Notes: generated from the letters alone by a model not told the origin. A stretch of 64,000 nucleotides of DNA from an uncultured Clostridia bacterium (GCA_947627725.1 CANQXE010000001.1:186001-250000); one strand, 5' to 3'. Shown: positions 16,832-25,742, counted from the first letter of the stretch. Made by a program: numbers and translations.

Positions 16832-17190
16832 TAATGCAGCCCTCCGTATAACAAACCTGTTCCGCGCAGATAATTCATTGCCTTATTGCGTTTTTCGGTT
16901 TCTATGTCCTCTATCGTTCTTATGTTATATGAAACAGAATGGTTGCCAACGCTTTCGGATGTTTTATTATTGTTTTGCAAGCTTTGTGTGTAGATTACAT
17001 CTGCAACCGAGCAGACAGCAAATGTATATCGCTGCCCAATTTTAGGAATACAAAGCATATCTCTTGCCTCTTCCGTCACAATAAAGTTATCAACATATGC
17101 TGCTGCTTCAATTGCAATACTCTGAAAGGTCGGTGCATCGGGTATGACATTTCCTTTATATTCGTTTACATAGATTTCAAAATCAATCAT
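16831..17190 (-). CDS. head-tail adaptor protein
   Basis: 119 residues, helical, directly after the major capsid gene. The position and helical build match the first adaptor ring under the portal (HK97 gp6-like). Motifs such as EEARDMLCIPKIGQRYTFAV and EKRNKAMNYLRGTGLLYGG fit phage adaptors of this group. Confidence 0.7.
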   Translation of the reverse strand: MIDFEIYVNEYKGNVIPDAPTFQSIAIEAAAYVDNFIVTEEARDMLCIPKIGQRYTFAVCSVADVIYTQSLQNNNKTSESVGNHSVSYNIRTIEDIETEKRNKAMNYLRGTGLLYGGLH

Positions 17191-17208
17191 ACCTGCTGCC
17201 TCCGTTTA

Positions 17209-18087
17209 TTATTCAGCTTCTGCTGCGTGATGTACAAAAATACCGGCACGCTTATTCTCGTAAGTTTCAGCGTGTGAAACAAGACGATAACCGTATACCC
17301 ACGCATCACCGTCTGGATTTACATCAGGTGATAAAATCTTTGGCTTTACAAGTTTATTTGCCTGAATAACTGCGGACGGATGAATAATTTCAAAGTTAAT
17401 TTTCTTTGCATCGTCTGATTTCTTATATCCACCCTTTTCCTGTCCACCAGTCTTACCATCAAGTCTGTCAATTTTAGTGTAAAATCTTGACTGAGGTACC
17501 TTGATGATTTTTGAGAAATCTTCAAGCACTTCCCTTGATTTTGTAGTATCAAGCTGTGCAATCGCTCTGCGGATGGCAGGTGTGATATAAAGAATTCTTC
17601 CCTCTGCAGGTACTTCGTCATCATCCATTTTGGCCATTGCATCAGCAATAGCATCAAGTGCCTCCTTACCGTCTGTAAGGTCAGCCTCGGCAATGCTTAT
17701 TCCATCAGCACTTGCATATCGTGAAAGTCTGTAAGCATCAAGCTCCGGAACAACCTTTGTCCTTATAAACTCACCTGATAATCTTCCAAATGCAACTCCA
17801 CCGGTTTCAATATTATCAAGATCATCCACCTGGAACTTTCTGCCCCTGTCATAATCACATTTAACTGTTTCCCATACGAGCGTTGCATCGCCCTTCACAT
17901 AGCCGTCATTTCTGGAATAGTTGCCAAGACCGTCCATTTCAAGCTTCGGAATTACTATTTCATTTGCGTTAAATCCCTCACGCACAAGGTCAGCAGAAGC
18001 ATCGAGGTCTGCTGTAAGTGAAGCCTGTTTGTACACCTCATCAAGAAGCGGTACATAGATTTTTGCCAAACTAATATTATTTGCCAT
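17209..18087 (-). CDS. major capsid protein
   Basis: 292 residues, the expected length of A118-type major capsid proteins that use a separate scaffold. It begins MANNISLAKIYVPLLDEVYK and contains the P-domain segment GRILYITPAIRRAIAQL and the late segment DGDAWVYGYRLVSHAETYE. It lies between scaffold and head-tail adaptor. Confidence 0.9.
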   Translation of the reverse strand: MANNISLAKIYVPLLDEVYKQASLTADLDASADLVREGFNANEIVIPKLEMDGLGNYSRNDGYVKGDATLVWETVKCDYDRGRKFQVDDLDNIETGGVAFGRLSGEFIRTKVVPELDAYRLSRYASADGISIAEADLTDGKEALDAIADAMAKMDDDEVPAEGRILYITPAIRRAIAQLDTTKSREVLEDFSKIIKVPQSRFYTKIDRLDGKTGGQEKGGYKKSDDAKKINFEIIHPSAVIQANKLVKPKILSPDVNPDGDAWVYGYRLVSHAETYENKRAGIFVHHAAEAE

Positions 18088-18109
18088 AATTATTTAACTC
18101 CTTATTATT

Positions 18110-18691
18110 TTATTTTTCATCTTTCAGTCCCATTGCCTTTCTGATAGTCGAAACATCATCTGTATTTGCACCGCCGTTATGCTCAAGCCCTGTTGCGCCC
18201 GGTTTGCTGTCTTCAAAGTAATATGACTTACTTTCTTTTAAAGCATCTACCTGTTCAGACAGTCCACTGATGCTATCATCATCCTTGATTTCAATTTTTG
18301 ATAAATCAATATGACTGATTACGTCTTCAACATCCTTTGGCTTGTAATCCTTAATAATCTGCGTTGCGACTGTGTTTCTTTTCAGTTTTGCCTCATAATC
18401 GGCTTTGAGGTCAGCCTTATCGGTCTCATACTGCGATTTAAGGCTGTCAATCTGTTCCTGCAGGGCTTTATTGTCACCTGCGGTTGCTTTGAGGTCATCA
18501 AAGTCCTTTGACTTAGTGTCAAGCAAATTCTGAGTATTTTTAAGCTGTGTTTCAAGCACAGTATATTTGTCATTGCTGACATAACCGCCTTTTGACAGGT
18601 CGACCAAATTACCCTCAGCCTTGCTTGTTTCTTCCTGTACTCTCTTAAATGTTTCTTCCGAAAGTACATCCTTTAAGACATCAATTTTCAT
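18110..18691 (-). CDS. phage scaffolding protein (GP20 family)
   Basis: 193 residues; acidic and lysine-rich coiled coil from about 45 to 105 (LETQLKNTQNLLDTKSKDFD), typical of the phage minor structural GP20/scaffold family that shapes the procapsid and then leaves. It lies directly before the major capsid gene and behind two terminator-like hairpins, so it may have its own promoter or depend on antitermination. Confidence 0.88.
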   Translation of the reverse strand: MKIDVLKDVLSEETFKRVQEETSKAEGNLVDLSKGGYVSNDKYTVLETQLKNTQNLLDTKSKDFDDLKATAGDNKALQEQIDSLKSQYETDKADLKADYEAKLKRNTVATQIIKDYKPKDVEDVISHIDLSKIEIKDDDSISGLSEQVDALKESKSYYFEDSKPGATGLEHNGGANTDDVSTIRKAMGLKDEK

Positions 18692-18800
18692 TCTAATACT
18701 CCTCGCTTTTTATATCCGGGTTCACCGGAATGAAATATTAAACAGTTTATATGACTTGTTCAGGTCAGCTGTGCAGTTTATATGCCATACTCAAGGGCAA

Positions 18801-18832
18801 TAAAAAAGAGCCTTGCATATTGCGCAGCTCTT
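18801..18832 (-). terminator. internal hairpin/terminator before the scaffold gene
   Basis: AAGAGC (18806-18811) pairs with GCTCTT (18827-18832), and on the minus strand the stem runs into six T. It is the second of two such hairpins in the 243-bp gap between the 63-residue gene and the scaffold gene. Confidence 0.6.
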
Positions 18833-18891
18833 AATTAGCATATTATTTTTGTATAAAAGGGCAATTTAACCACATCCTTTCATATTGGCAT

Positions 18892-18926
18892 AAAAATAGC
18901 ACCCTGCAATTGACTGCATAGGTGCT
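18892..18926 (-). terminator. internal terminator after the 63-residue gene
   Basis: AGCACC (18898-18903) with TGCA inside pairs with GGTGCT (18921-18926) and is followed on the minus strand by ATTTTT. It directly follows the 63-residue gene and separates the portal/minor-capsid part of the late operon from the scaffold/capsid part. Confidence 0.7.
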
Positions 18927-18934
18927 GAATAATA

Positions 18935-19126
18935 TTATTGAATAATAAAATTATTAAGTTCTCGTAATGTGAGGTCAATAGGCTCAATACCCTTTTCCTT
19001 ACAATATTTTATAAGTTCTCTTAAATTATATTTTGTATCCTTGTTTACCATATTTAAAACATATCCACCAGCTTTTTCAGCAGCTTCGTCTAAAGCATTC
19101 ATCTTTGCTCTTTCCTCTTCAGACAT
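18935..19126 (-). CDS. 63-residue partner gene of the GNAT-tailed head protein
   Basis: A small protein, charged and helical, with the segments EKAGGYVLNMVNKD and LRELIKYCKEKGIEP. Its ATG overlaps the stop of the minor capsid gene by 1 bp, so it is translated right after that protein's GNAT-like C-terminal domain. It is not part of the standard A118-like gene set. Its size and coupling suggest it binds or controls that domain, for instance as an immunity or antitoxin protein; that is inference from position. Confidence 0.65.
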   Translation of the reverse strand: MSEEERAKMNALDEAAEKAGGYVLNMVNKDTKYNLRELIKYCKEKGIEPIDLTLRELNNFIIQ

Positions 19127-20844
19127 TATAATTCCTCCTTATTCAAAGTATAAATTTTCAATAAATCTTCCGCAGCATCTTCATCAATAAACATTCTATA
19201 TTGATGAGGGATACCAAGAAGTTGTGCACCCAAAGTATTTCGGTAATGCTTTACAAGCCCAACATTCTTAGCATCCATAAAAACAAATCCGCCATATCCT
19301 AACTCTTTTGAATACTGCGCTGCTATTGCGAACAAATGCCCTCCTACTCCATTGTATAATTTATTATTACCTAAATTATGAGGTGCACTTTCAGCAATAT
19401 TAACATAAATTGCTTTATCCCTTTCAAATTTTGTTAATGCAACAAGACCTTGTATATCAAAATCGCCTTTAATTTGAAGTTTATATATTTCTGCATCTTT
19501 CAAATCTTTTGAGACCCAACTAAAATTCCAACCTTTCAATTGTCTAAGTTCGGAATCATTTGCAAGTGAATATGTTGTTTCAAGTATTTCACCTGTCTTT
19601 GCGTTTTCTAAACAAGGTGTAAACTTATCAATGGTTATATCCAAATTATTTTCACTTCCTATATTCATTATACCATTTTCAGCTGAATTTGCAATACTCT
19701 TTTCTTTCAATTGCTCACTGACTAATTCCCTTGAATAATCCCTGCGCAAATTATGAACGCTGCACCATTCGTCAATTTCTTTATACTTTTGATTCAGCTT
19801 GTATTGCATAAGTGAAGCGGTGTCATCATCACCTACCGCCTCTGCACAGGCTTTTCGCTTTTTTAAGGCTCTGATATCCCTTTCAAGCTTACGCTGATGC
19901 TGCGTTGCTTCATAAACCCTTCGGTTTTCATCCTCATTGTAGTTAATAGGATTTGGAATACTTATTCCCGGAAAGAAAGGAAACATACGGTGACGGCAAT
20001 TAACACCGCCGAGCCCCAGAATGTCATCAGGATAACCGGTACTTACTTTCAAGTTCTGATATTCAGAGTCACTGCCGTTTATCTTAAATACCTTTCCCTG
20101 CCACCCTGCGTGATTTGCAATAGGATTTGTGGGATGTACTCTTGCTCCTAAATGCTTACTGATTTCAACATACTCGCAATTCATTTCCTTACAGGACTGC
20201 ATTGCTACTTTATTTGCAAGCTGATGTACTGCTGTTAATGTGTCTCGCCTAACAGTTCCTTCAATTGAATAAGTTATGTATCTTTTTCCTCTTTTATATG
20301 TCGCGCCGCCAATACCCTCTTTAGCCATTTGTCCGATAGCATTATTAATACTATCCTGATAGCTGTGTATTCCTGTCGCTGTGTCAAGATATGCTGTATT
20401 CAATATATTCAAATATTTCTGTTTTGCTCTTTCAAGAGCCTTAGTGTTTATCATACTGAATGTATCTTTCAATGACTTGTATGATAAATTTATAATCTGT
20501 GCTATGTTTTCCGACTGCATAAGTACAATCGGGTCAACTGCTGACACGCCGAGTTCAAATGCTTTTTCAAGCGCATCAATATCCAGATTAACATACCCCG
20601 CCTTCTGCAAAATACGTTCAATCTGCGGCTCTGTCATATCACTGTACTGCTTAATTATCTTAACAAGATTTTTATTAACACCACCGAGCTCATCAAGCTT
20701 TTTAAGCTGCCATTCAAGAGACCCGACAATTTCGTCATAGCTTGCAAATCGCTTGGCAATCTCAACCATTAAATCCATTTCCATTTGATTGTACAGATTT
20801 AATATCGGCTGTATCATTTCATCAATATCGGTATCACTTATCAT
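19126..20844 (-). CDS. phage minor capsid protein 2 with GNAT-like C-terminal domain
   Basis: The N-terminal 330 residues are an A118/MuF-type minor head protein. They include the segment GLGGVNCRHRMFPFFPG (about 290-305), the conserved Cys-Arg-His part of these proteins, which sit next to the portal inside the head. A helical linker (about 335-400) follows. The last 165 residues look like an acetyltransferase fold, with KGWNFSWVSKDLKDAEIYKL, then YNGVGGHLFAIAAQY at the acetyl-CoA loop position and GYGGFVFMDAKNVGLVKHY. Standard members end near 350 residues, so this is a fusion. Head proteins with C-terminal toxin domains are known in MuF phages, and the domain here may be delivered or act on the phage's competitors or host. 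Confidence 0.8.
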   Translation of the reverse strand: MISDTDIDEMIQPILNLYNQMEMDLMVEIAKRFASYDEIVGSLEWQLKKLDELGGVNKNLVKIIKQYSDMTEPQIERILQKAGYVNLDIDALEKAFELGVSAVDPIVLMQSENIAQIINLSYKSLKDTFSMINTKALERAKQKYLNILNTAYLDTATGIHSYQDSINNAIGQMAKEGIGGATYKRGKRYITYSIEGTVRRDTLTAVHQLANKVAMQSCKEMNCEYVEISKHLGARVHPTNPIANHAGWQGKVFKINGSDSEYQNLKVSTGYPDDILGLGGVNCRHRMFPFFPGISIPNPINYNEDENRRVYEATQHQRKLERDIRALKKRKACAEAVGDDDTASLMQYKLNQKYKEIDEWCSVHNLRRDYSRELVSEQLKEKSIANSAENGIMNIGSENNLDITIDKFTPCLENAKTGEILETTYSLANDSELRQLKGWNFSWVSKDLKDAEIYKLQIKGDFDIQGLVALTKFERDKAIYVNIAESAPHNLGNNKLYNGVGGHLFAIAAQYSKELGYGGFVFMDAKNVGLVKHYRNTLGAQLLGIPHQYRMFIDEDAAEDLLKIYTLNKEEL

Positions 20845-22283
20845 TCGTCAGCCTCGTTTGGTTCTGTCGGCGGCTCTTCCTCAATTTTAAGCAGCTCCTG
20901 TTCCTCCTGCTGCTCCTTAGCCATCTGCTTTGCAAACTCGTTAGCCTGTTTATCATTCAGCTTATATACCTGTCTGTAATATTCCTGCTTACTGATTAAA
21001 TCAAGGTTGAAATCAGATGCAGCCTGTCTTTTGATTTCAGCTGTATCTTCAATAATACTATCATCAAAATTAACAGTAATCTCCACATCTTCTTTAATAC
21101 CTTTACATTTTGCAAAGTTCTTTTCAATGAATAAAAGCCCCCGAACCATATTTATAACTGCTATTTCTAAAAGAAGCTCATGCTTTTTTAAAGTCCGAAA
21201 CATTTTACTGTTTTCTGAAATAATCTGCGTTGCGGTTGATACATTTCCATTTTCCCACTTATATCCATTTGCGCCGAAACCGCAGTTCTGTGATATAAGA
21301 TTAAGCTGTGTCTGTAGTCCTGTATCAAAATCATCAATCCGCAAATCCATATTAACTTCTTTTATCGGTTCGCCTTCTTCACTCTCGGGCAAGCTGTAAA
21401 ACACTTCATCATTTGGATCAAACACTCTTACTGTATTGCCGTTTTCGTCAAAGTTTAATGTAGTAACACCATCTTTGACAAAAATACGTTTTTGCCCTAA
21501 TTTAAACTCTTTATAATAAGCATCAAACACAAGGTCTGTTGCTCTAAAACAGTCTGTTGCGGTGCTAAATACAGATGTCCCGAAAGGACTGTCAAAGCTG
21601 TCTCTGTTAGCTACATTCGGTTTTATCATCTGAAAACACGGTCGTTTACTCTTGGTTTCAAACTTTTGCAATATTTTATGTTCTTCATAAAAAGCTGACG
21701 GTACTTCAATCAACTGTTCCTTTGTGCTTTCACATAGGAAATTATCAATAACATAGTAGCCGTCTGTATTGCGTGTATGTGTTTCAATATATGTGTATTG
21801 CTTTCCGCCAATAGTTTTTGAGGATGCGAATGCACATTCAGTTAACTCTCCGCTGTCAAATGTTATCGGATACATAAATTCCTGTGTTATGTATTTCTGG
21901 TTTGTTTTCTCACCATCCCAATATTGAATAAAGAAACCGCCTCCGAGCGCAAAAGCTCTTTCCAAAAGATTATTTCCTCTTACATAAAAATTTACCTGTT
22001 TAAGCAATCTATCTATAACATTCTGCGTTTCTTTATCATCACAATTAACCTCTACTTTTTCATTGAGCAATAGGTCAGCCCAATCCTGACACACTCTTGC
22101 TGGCATATTTAGTGACAGTCTTGTGCGGTTCTTTTTCTTTTTTCCCTGATACACTTTATATTTATGAAAACCGTCAACATTGCCTTTATACCACTGCGAC
22201 CATATCTGAAGCTTAGATGATATATCTTCTTCAATAACAGATATTTTTTTGCTTTTAAGAAAAGTAATAACTGCATTATTCAT
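20841..22283 (-). CDS. portal protein (A118/SPP1 gp6-like)
   Basis: 480 residues. The portal ring is the gate for DNA entering the head. Family features are MPARVCQDWADLLLNEKVEV, the aromatic GGGFFIQYWDG segment and the C-terminal glutamine/glutamate-rich tail (KQMAKEQQEEQELLKIEEE). It overlaps the minor capsid start by 4 bp (ATGA), and the gene order terminase-portal-minor capsid is canonical apart from the glycosyltransferase gene between. Confidence 0.92.
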   Translation of the reverse strand: MNNAVITFLKSKKISVIEEDISSKLQIWSQWYKGNVDGFHKYKVYQGKKKKNRTRLSLNMPARVCQDWADLLLNEKVEVNCDDKETQNVIDRLLKQVNFYVRGNNLLERAFALGGGFFIQYWDGEKTNQKYITQEFMYPITFDSGELTECAFASSKTIGGKQYTYIETHTRNTDGYYVIDNFLCESTKEQLIEVPSAFYEEHKILQKFETKSKRPCFQMIKPNVANRDSFDSPFGTSVFSTATDCFRATDLVFDAYYKEFKLGQKRIFVKDGVTTLNFDENGNTVRVFDPNDEVFYSLPESEEGEPIKEVNMDLRIDDFDTGLQTQLNLISQNCGFGANGYKWENGNVSTATQIISENSKMFRTLKKHELLLEIAVINMVRGLLFIEKNFAKCKGIKEDVEITVNFDDSIIEDTAEIKRQAASDFNLDLISKQEYYRQVYKLNDKQANEFAKQMAKEQQEEQELLKIEEEPPTEPNEADE

Positions 22284-22288
22284 TGTAA

Positions 22289-22810
22289 TTAACCTCTTTT
22301 ATGTTGATACAATACATCGTCTATAACAATCGTGTTATTGCATTTTGCCTTTAATTCATTAAACTTACATTTGTTTATGTCGATATTTTTAAAAAGCTTT
22401 AAGCTGAATATGCTGTTAAAAGGTCTCACCAATGCAACATTACTGCCTTTAAACTGATATTTATGCCAATTACTATATCCAAAACCAAATGTAATACTAT
22501 CGGTATTATCGGTGATGGCTTCTGTAACAGATTTAATAAAATTCGGTGTCACTTTATCATCCGCATCGAAAAAGGCAATAAAGCCGTCTTTAAGACTACG
22601 AATTATTTTGCTGTAGCAGGCACATTTACCAACGTATTTACTGTTATGCTTTATAACAACATTATCAGCCATATACTTATCTAATGACCTGCATTTCGCT
22701 CCGTCATCAATAACTATGATGTTGACATTATCTGTTGCTTGATTAAGCAGACTTTCAAGCATTGCTGTTGTATCCTTTTCACTGTAATATATAACAATAG
22801 TAAGTTTCAT
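22289..22810 (-). CDS. short GT-A glycosyltransferase (GT2-like) in the packaging module
   Basis: 173 residues with a GT2-type nucleotide-sugar fold: MKLTIVIYYSEKD at the N-terminus, IIVIDDGAKC, and the metal-binding Asp-x-Asp in FIAFFDADDKVTPNFI at about 95-102. GT2 enzymes usually run past 220 residues, so only the donor-binding half is clear and the acceptor half is short. It overlaps the terminase stop by 4 bp and is transcribed with the head genes. It could modify capsid, phage DNA or cell wall; the sequence does not say which. Confidence 0.8.
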   Translation of the reverse strand: MKLTIVIYYSEKDTTAMLESLLNQATDNVNIIVIDDGAKCRSLDKYMADNVVIKHNSKYVGKCACYSKIIRSLKDGFIAFFDADDKVTPNFIKSVTEAITDNTDSITFGFGYSNWHKYQFKGSNVALVRPFNSIFSLKLFKNIDINKCKFNELKAKCNNTIVIDDVLYQHKRG

Positions 22811-24150
22811 TTTTTCCCTCCGATTGATAAATCTATCATTGTTTTTATAAACGGCTCCTGGCTGTATTCAGCAGCATCTAAGCTGTCTATATTAGTAGTT
22901 CCGTCATCAAGTCTTGTGTCTTCATGTTTTTCGTCCCATACTGCGTCTCTATATGCATTTATTGTTTCAATACAATTTGAAACAATAAAAAAACGATGTT
23001 GTGCAAACATCGCTAATCCAAATCTTATACGGTCAATTATTTCACCTTTTTTAGCATTTTTAACAGCAATAGGCAGTTTGGCTTTTATACAGGCACTTCT
23101 TAACCCTCTAATCAATACCTGCTCCGCACTGTCACAATATGCTATATTGTACATAGGGTATTCTGATAAACATTCCTTACAGAAATCAACAAACATACTT
23201 TCAAGCTGTGCCGGGTTAATTTCTTTTTTAATTCGTTTTTCTTTCAATATGATTGTTTCTCGAAAATTTTTAGTATATCCGCTTAAAACAAATGCAGTAC
23301 TTGAAGAACTGCCTCCAAAGTCTACCCCTGCCGTACATATGACAATTCTATTTCTCATTTCATTTTTGTATCTACCTGCTGCATCTCTTTTATACCATTC
23401 ATTTACATCAATAATATTATCATCTGTAAATGAATTATATATTTTACCCTCGGCAGTTACCCAAAGTCCTAAAATATTTCTATCATAGAATACTCCTACA
23501 AAATTTCTCTTATATCGTTCTTTTACTTTTTCGGACAGAGTTAAGTTGTCATCCATTGTAAAATGAAGGTATACAAGGTTCTTTTTATCACATCTGTCTA
23601 TGTATTCTGTTTTAAAAAAATGAGTAGGTCCTTTCGGATTGCAATTATACCATAGCTTTGCTCCTTCAAGCGAACATCTGCCGACAGCCTGATCAACAAA
23701 TGATTCAGGCATTAAAGCAACTTCATCAAGCAAAACACCGCCGAGTGTCATACCTTGTATAAGGTCCTGTGAGCTTTCATCTTTTCCGCCAAACAAGTAA
23801 AAGTAATTTACCACTTTATTGTTGTAAATAGTGATAATATTTTCACTTCTGTTATCTTCAACTGTGAATCCTATGCTTTCTACCTGGCTTTTTAACGTAT
23901 TTATTACGTTTCTTCGTAATGAACCTATCGTTTTACCGCACAAAGCAAAATCTGTATCTTTGAATCTTTCCATTGCCCAATTCACAAATGAAAAGCTCAT
24001 TGAAACCGTTTTACCGCTTCTGATTGCACCGTCAGCAATTATTCCGTCATATTCTTTTACTGGAGAATTATCGCACCACCAGGTTAATATTTTCAGTTGC
24101 TTAAGGGAAAATTGCTTCCATTTAAACTGCCTTTTATGTTTTATCCTCAT
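22807..24150 (-). CDS. terL: terminase large subunit
   Basis: 447 residues; the motor and nuclease that cuts concatemers and pumps DNA into the head. Walker A is GAIRSGKT at 41-48, Walker B LLDEVAL at 140-146, and the RuvC/RNase H nuclease domain starts near 270 with AGVDFGGSSSSTAF and a later SLDAAEYS. It is of the PBSX/A118 type. It overlaps the small terminase by 17 bp. Confidence 0.95.
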   Translation of the reverse strand: MRIKHKRQFKWKQFSLKQLKILTWWCDNSPVKEYDGIIADGAIRSGKTVSMSFSFVNWAMERFKDTDFALCGKTIGSLRRNVINTLKSQVESIGFTVEDNRSENIITIYNNKVVNYFYLFGGKDESSQDLIQGMTLGGVLLDEVALMPESFVDQAVGRCSLEGAKLWYNCNPKGPTHFFKTEYIDRCDKKNLVYLHFTMDDNLTLSEKVKERYKRNFVGVFYDRNILGLWVTAEGKIYNSFTDDNIIDVNEWYKRDAAGRYKNEMRNRIVICTAGVDFGGSSSSTAFVLSGYTKNFRETIILKEKRIKKEINPAQLESMFVDFCKECLSEYPMYNIAYCDSAEQVLIRGLRSACIKAKLPIAVKNAKKGEIIDRIRFGLAMFAQHRFFIVSNCIETINAYRDAVWDEKHEDTRLDDGTTNIDSLDAAEYSQEPFIKTMIDLSIGGKK

Positions 24151-24634
24151 CCGTCCATACCTCAGCAGCTTTGTTGTTTATTGAATTTATAAGATTCTTA
24201 AAATCTTTTGAATTGTCTTCATCAAATAAGCTATTGCTATCTCTTTTATCACGCCAAACATCAGGCTTTCTGTTTTTCAGCCAAAAGATTTGCGCTGTTG
24301 TATCGGGTACAATCTGCTTGGTGACCTTTTTTGTTACAACCATCTCATAATCATCTTTATCCTGATTATAATGTCTTTCACTTGTTGTTTCGGTATATTC
24401 ATATCCTAAAGCCCTTTTGAGCAAAGCGTTCTCAACTTGAACATCAACAACATCCTTATTCTTTTTTAGGGTGTCCGAAATGTCCGAATAACGCTTTTTC
24501 CATTCATTCAATGTACTGCGTGATATTCCGATATTTTTTGCAATCTGCTCATCAGTCAATCCGTTTCTCGCCCAAGCCTCCAGCTGAAGCAAGCCTTCAT
24601 CTGTCAGCCAGTATTCATATTTACCTTTTGCCAT
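24134..24634 (-). CDS. terS: terminase small subunit
   Basis: 166 residues. The N-terminal helix-turn-helix (GLTDEQIAKNIGISRSTLNE, about 25-44) recognises the packaging site. It is followed by a coiled coil and a C-terminal part contacting the large subunit. It is the first gene of the late operon. The start ATG at 24634 has GGCGAG upstream. Confidence 0.9.
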   Translation of the reverse strand: MAKGKYEYWLTDEGLLQLEAWARNGLTDEQIAKNIGISRSTLNEWKKRYSDISDTLKKNKDVVDVQVENALLKRALGYEYTETTSERHYNQDKDDYEMVVTKKVTKQIVPDTTAQIFWLKNRKPDVWRDKRDSNSLFDEDNSKDFKNLINSINNKAAEVWTDEDKT

Positions 24635-24849
24635 TAAGGCTCGCCTCGCTTTCTTTATAATAATGAGAGTTTCTGTAGTTGATATGACATTAATAATTTA
24701 ATATTTAAATATGTAATAAGCAACATTTTACATTTTTTGTTATTTTTTTGTTGTTATACACATAATTTAAACACAATCTACATAATATTTACAAGAAACA
24801 TTTAATTTAAACTTAAAATTTTCAACTTAACTTTTCTATATCTATATAA

Positions 24850-24883
24850 TAAAAAAAGGCATCTATAAATTATTAGACACCTT
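24850..24883 (-). terminator. terminator between early and late regions
   Basis: AAGGCATCTA (24856-24865) and TAGACACCTT (24874-24883) form a 10-bp stem on the minus strand with two G-U pairs, followed by seven T. It stops the early transcript before the terminase genes, so the late promoter must lie in the roughly 215 bp between here and 24634. No clear sigma-A promoter was seen there, as expected if an ArpU-type activator is needed. Confidence 0.8.
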
Positions 24884-24995
24884 CTAAATTATATATTTAC
24901 TATAATCACATATACTTTAGACTTTTATTGATGATTTTACTTATTTTATACTCGAATATTGTCGAAATGTTTTTTAAATTTATAGAAATATCCCA

Positions 24996-25024
24996 TTGCC
25001 AATAAATTCGTATTATGGTATAAT
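24996..25024 (+). promoter_or_regulatory. promoter of a short plus-strand RNA
   Basis: TTGCCA (24996-25001) and TATAAT (25019-25024) with exactly 17-bp spacing. The predicted start is near 25031. Bases 24884-24995 show nothing else recognisable. Confidence 0.65.
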
Positions 25025-25030
25025 ATATTT

Positions 25031-25112
25031 AGTCATAAATGATACTTTATGATATGTAAATGAAGTCTAAAATCTCTTATTTAGGTTATAGGGGGTAATA
25101 GACTTCTTTTTT
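25031..25112 (+). ncRNA. putative 80-nt small RNA with its own terminator
   Basis: It starts after the promoter at 24996-25024 and ends at a hairpin with arms GAAGTCTA (25062-25069) and TAGACTTC (25099-25106), followed by six T (25107-25112). It contains no reading frame of note. It lies opposite the late-operon side of the prophage and just before the small membrane gene at 25175. It may be a free small RNA or a leader that controls read-through into that gene. Confidence 0.5.
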
Positions 25113-25174
25113 ATTAAATAGAGTATAATCATTTTATGAGTAATAAAAATATATGAAAGGGGGAATGATTTTAT

Positions 25175-25438
25175 ATGAATGACTTATTTGGTAATTTTGG
25201 TGAGAACGGAACTATCGTTCAAATTAATATTAATCCGACAAACAAAAAACACACAAGCAAAAAAGAAAATTGTGTTTCAAGCAAACATAAAGTTAATACA
25301 AATGCCCTTGTATTGTTCAAAATTTTGTTACTTGTTGCAATTATTCTTGTTCTGTTACTCGTGTGCCTTTCGATCGATGATAAAACTACCGAAGATTTCA
25401 TATGCATTATTAAAAAAATATTTGATATTTTTGGTTAA
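25175..25438 (+). CDS. 87-residue single-pass membrane protein
   Basis: A strong GAAAGGGGG ribosome site precedes the ATG. The N-terminal 45 residues are polar and lysine-rich, then one membrane helix (about 47-66, FKILLLVAIILVLLLVCLS) and a short acidic end. A TATAAT at 25124-25129 may serve as its -10. It is the only plus-strand gene between the early and late operons and has its own terminator, so it may be expressed in the lysogen. Function unknown. Confidence 0.65.
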   Translation: MNDLFGNFGENGTIVQININPTNKKHTSKKENCVSSKHKVNTNALVLFKILLLVAIILVLLLVCLSIDDKTTEDFICIIKKIFDIFG

Positions 25439-25539
25439 ATAATGCTAAACATTCTGTATGAATACTTATTATAGCAAAATGCCTGTAAAGTGTCAAGAAA
25501 TTGTCTTTACATAAAGGCTCACGTTAAAAATTCATCCTG

Positions 25540-25570
25540 AAACCGCATATGCGGTTTTGGGATATTTTTT
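25540..25570 (+). terminator. terminator of the 87-residue gene
   Basis: The perfect palindrome AAACCGCATATGCGGTTT (25540-25557) is followed by TGGGATATTTTTT. Right behind it lies a second 8-bp inverted repeat, AATTAGTG (25571-25578) and CACTAATT (25587-25594), which could be a regulator site. The rest of 25439-25742 holds nothing recognisable. Confidence 0.75.
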
Positions 25571-25742
25571 AATTAGTGTTTTATTTCACTAATTAGTATG
25601 ATTCCATATAAAGAAATATAACTATAAAAAGTATCTATAAATGTTGCTATTTTGTTCTTTTATTTCAGATTACCATTATTTATAATTTTACAATTATAGT
25701 ATAACATATTATAGCTTATGTGTAAATAGGAAAAAAGGTGAA

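Noticed and set aside
18835-18864. Nine-codon TTG frame with AAAGGATG ribosome site between two hairpins
   Set aside because: It resembles the GLGTAP mini-genes only in its ribosome site; a TTG start and no sequence repeat give too little support.
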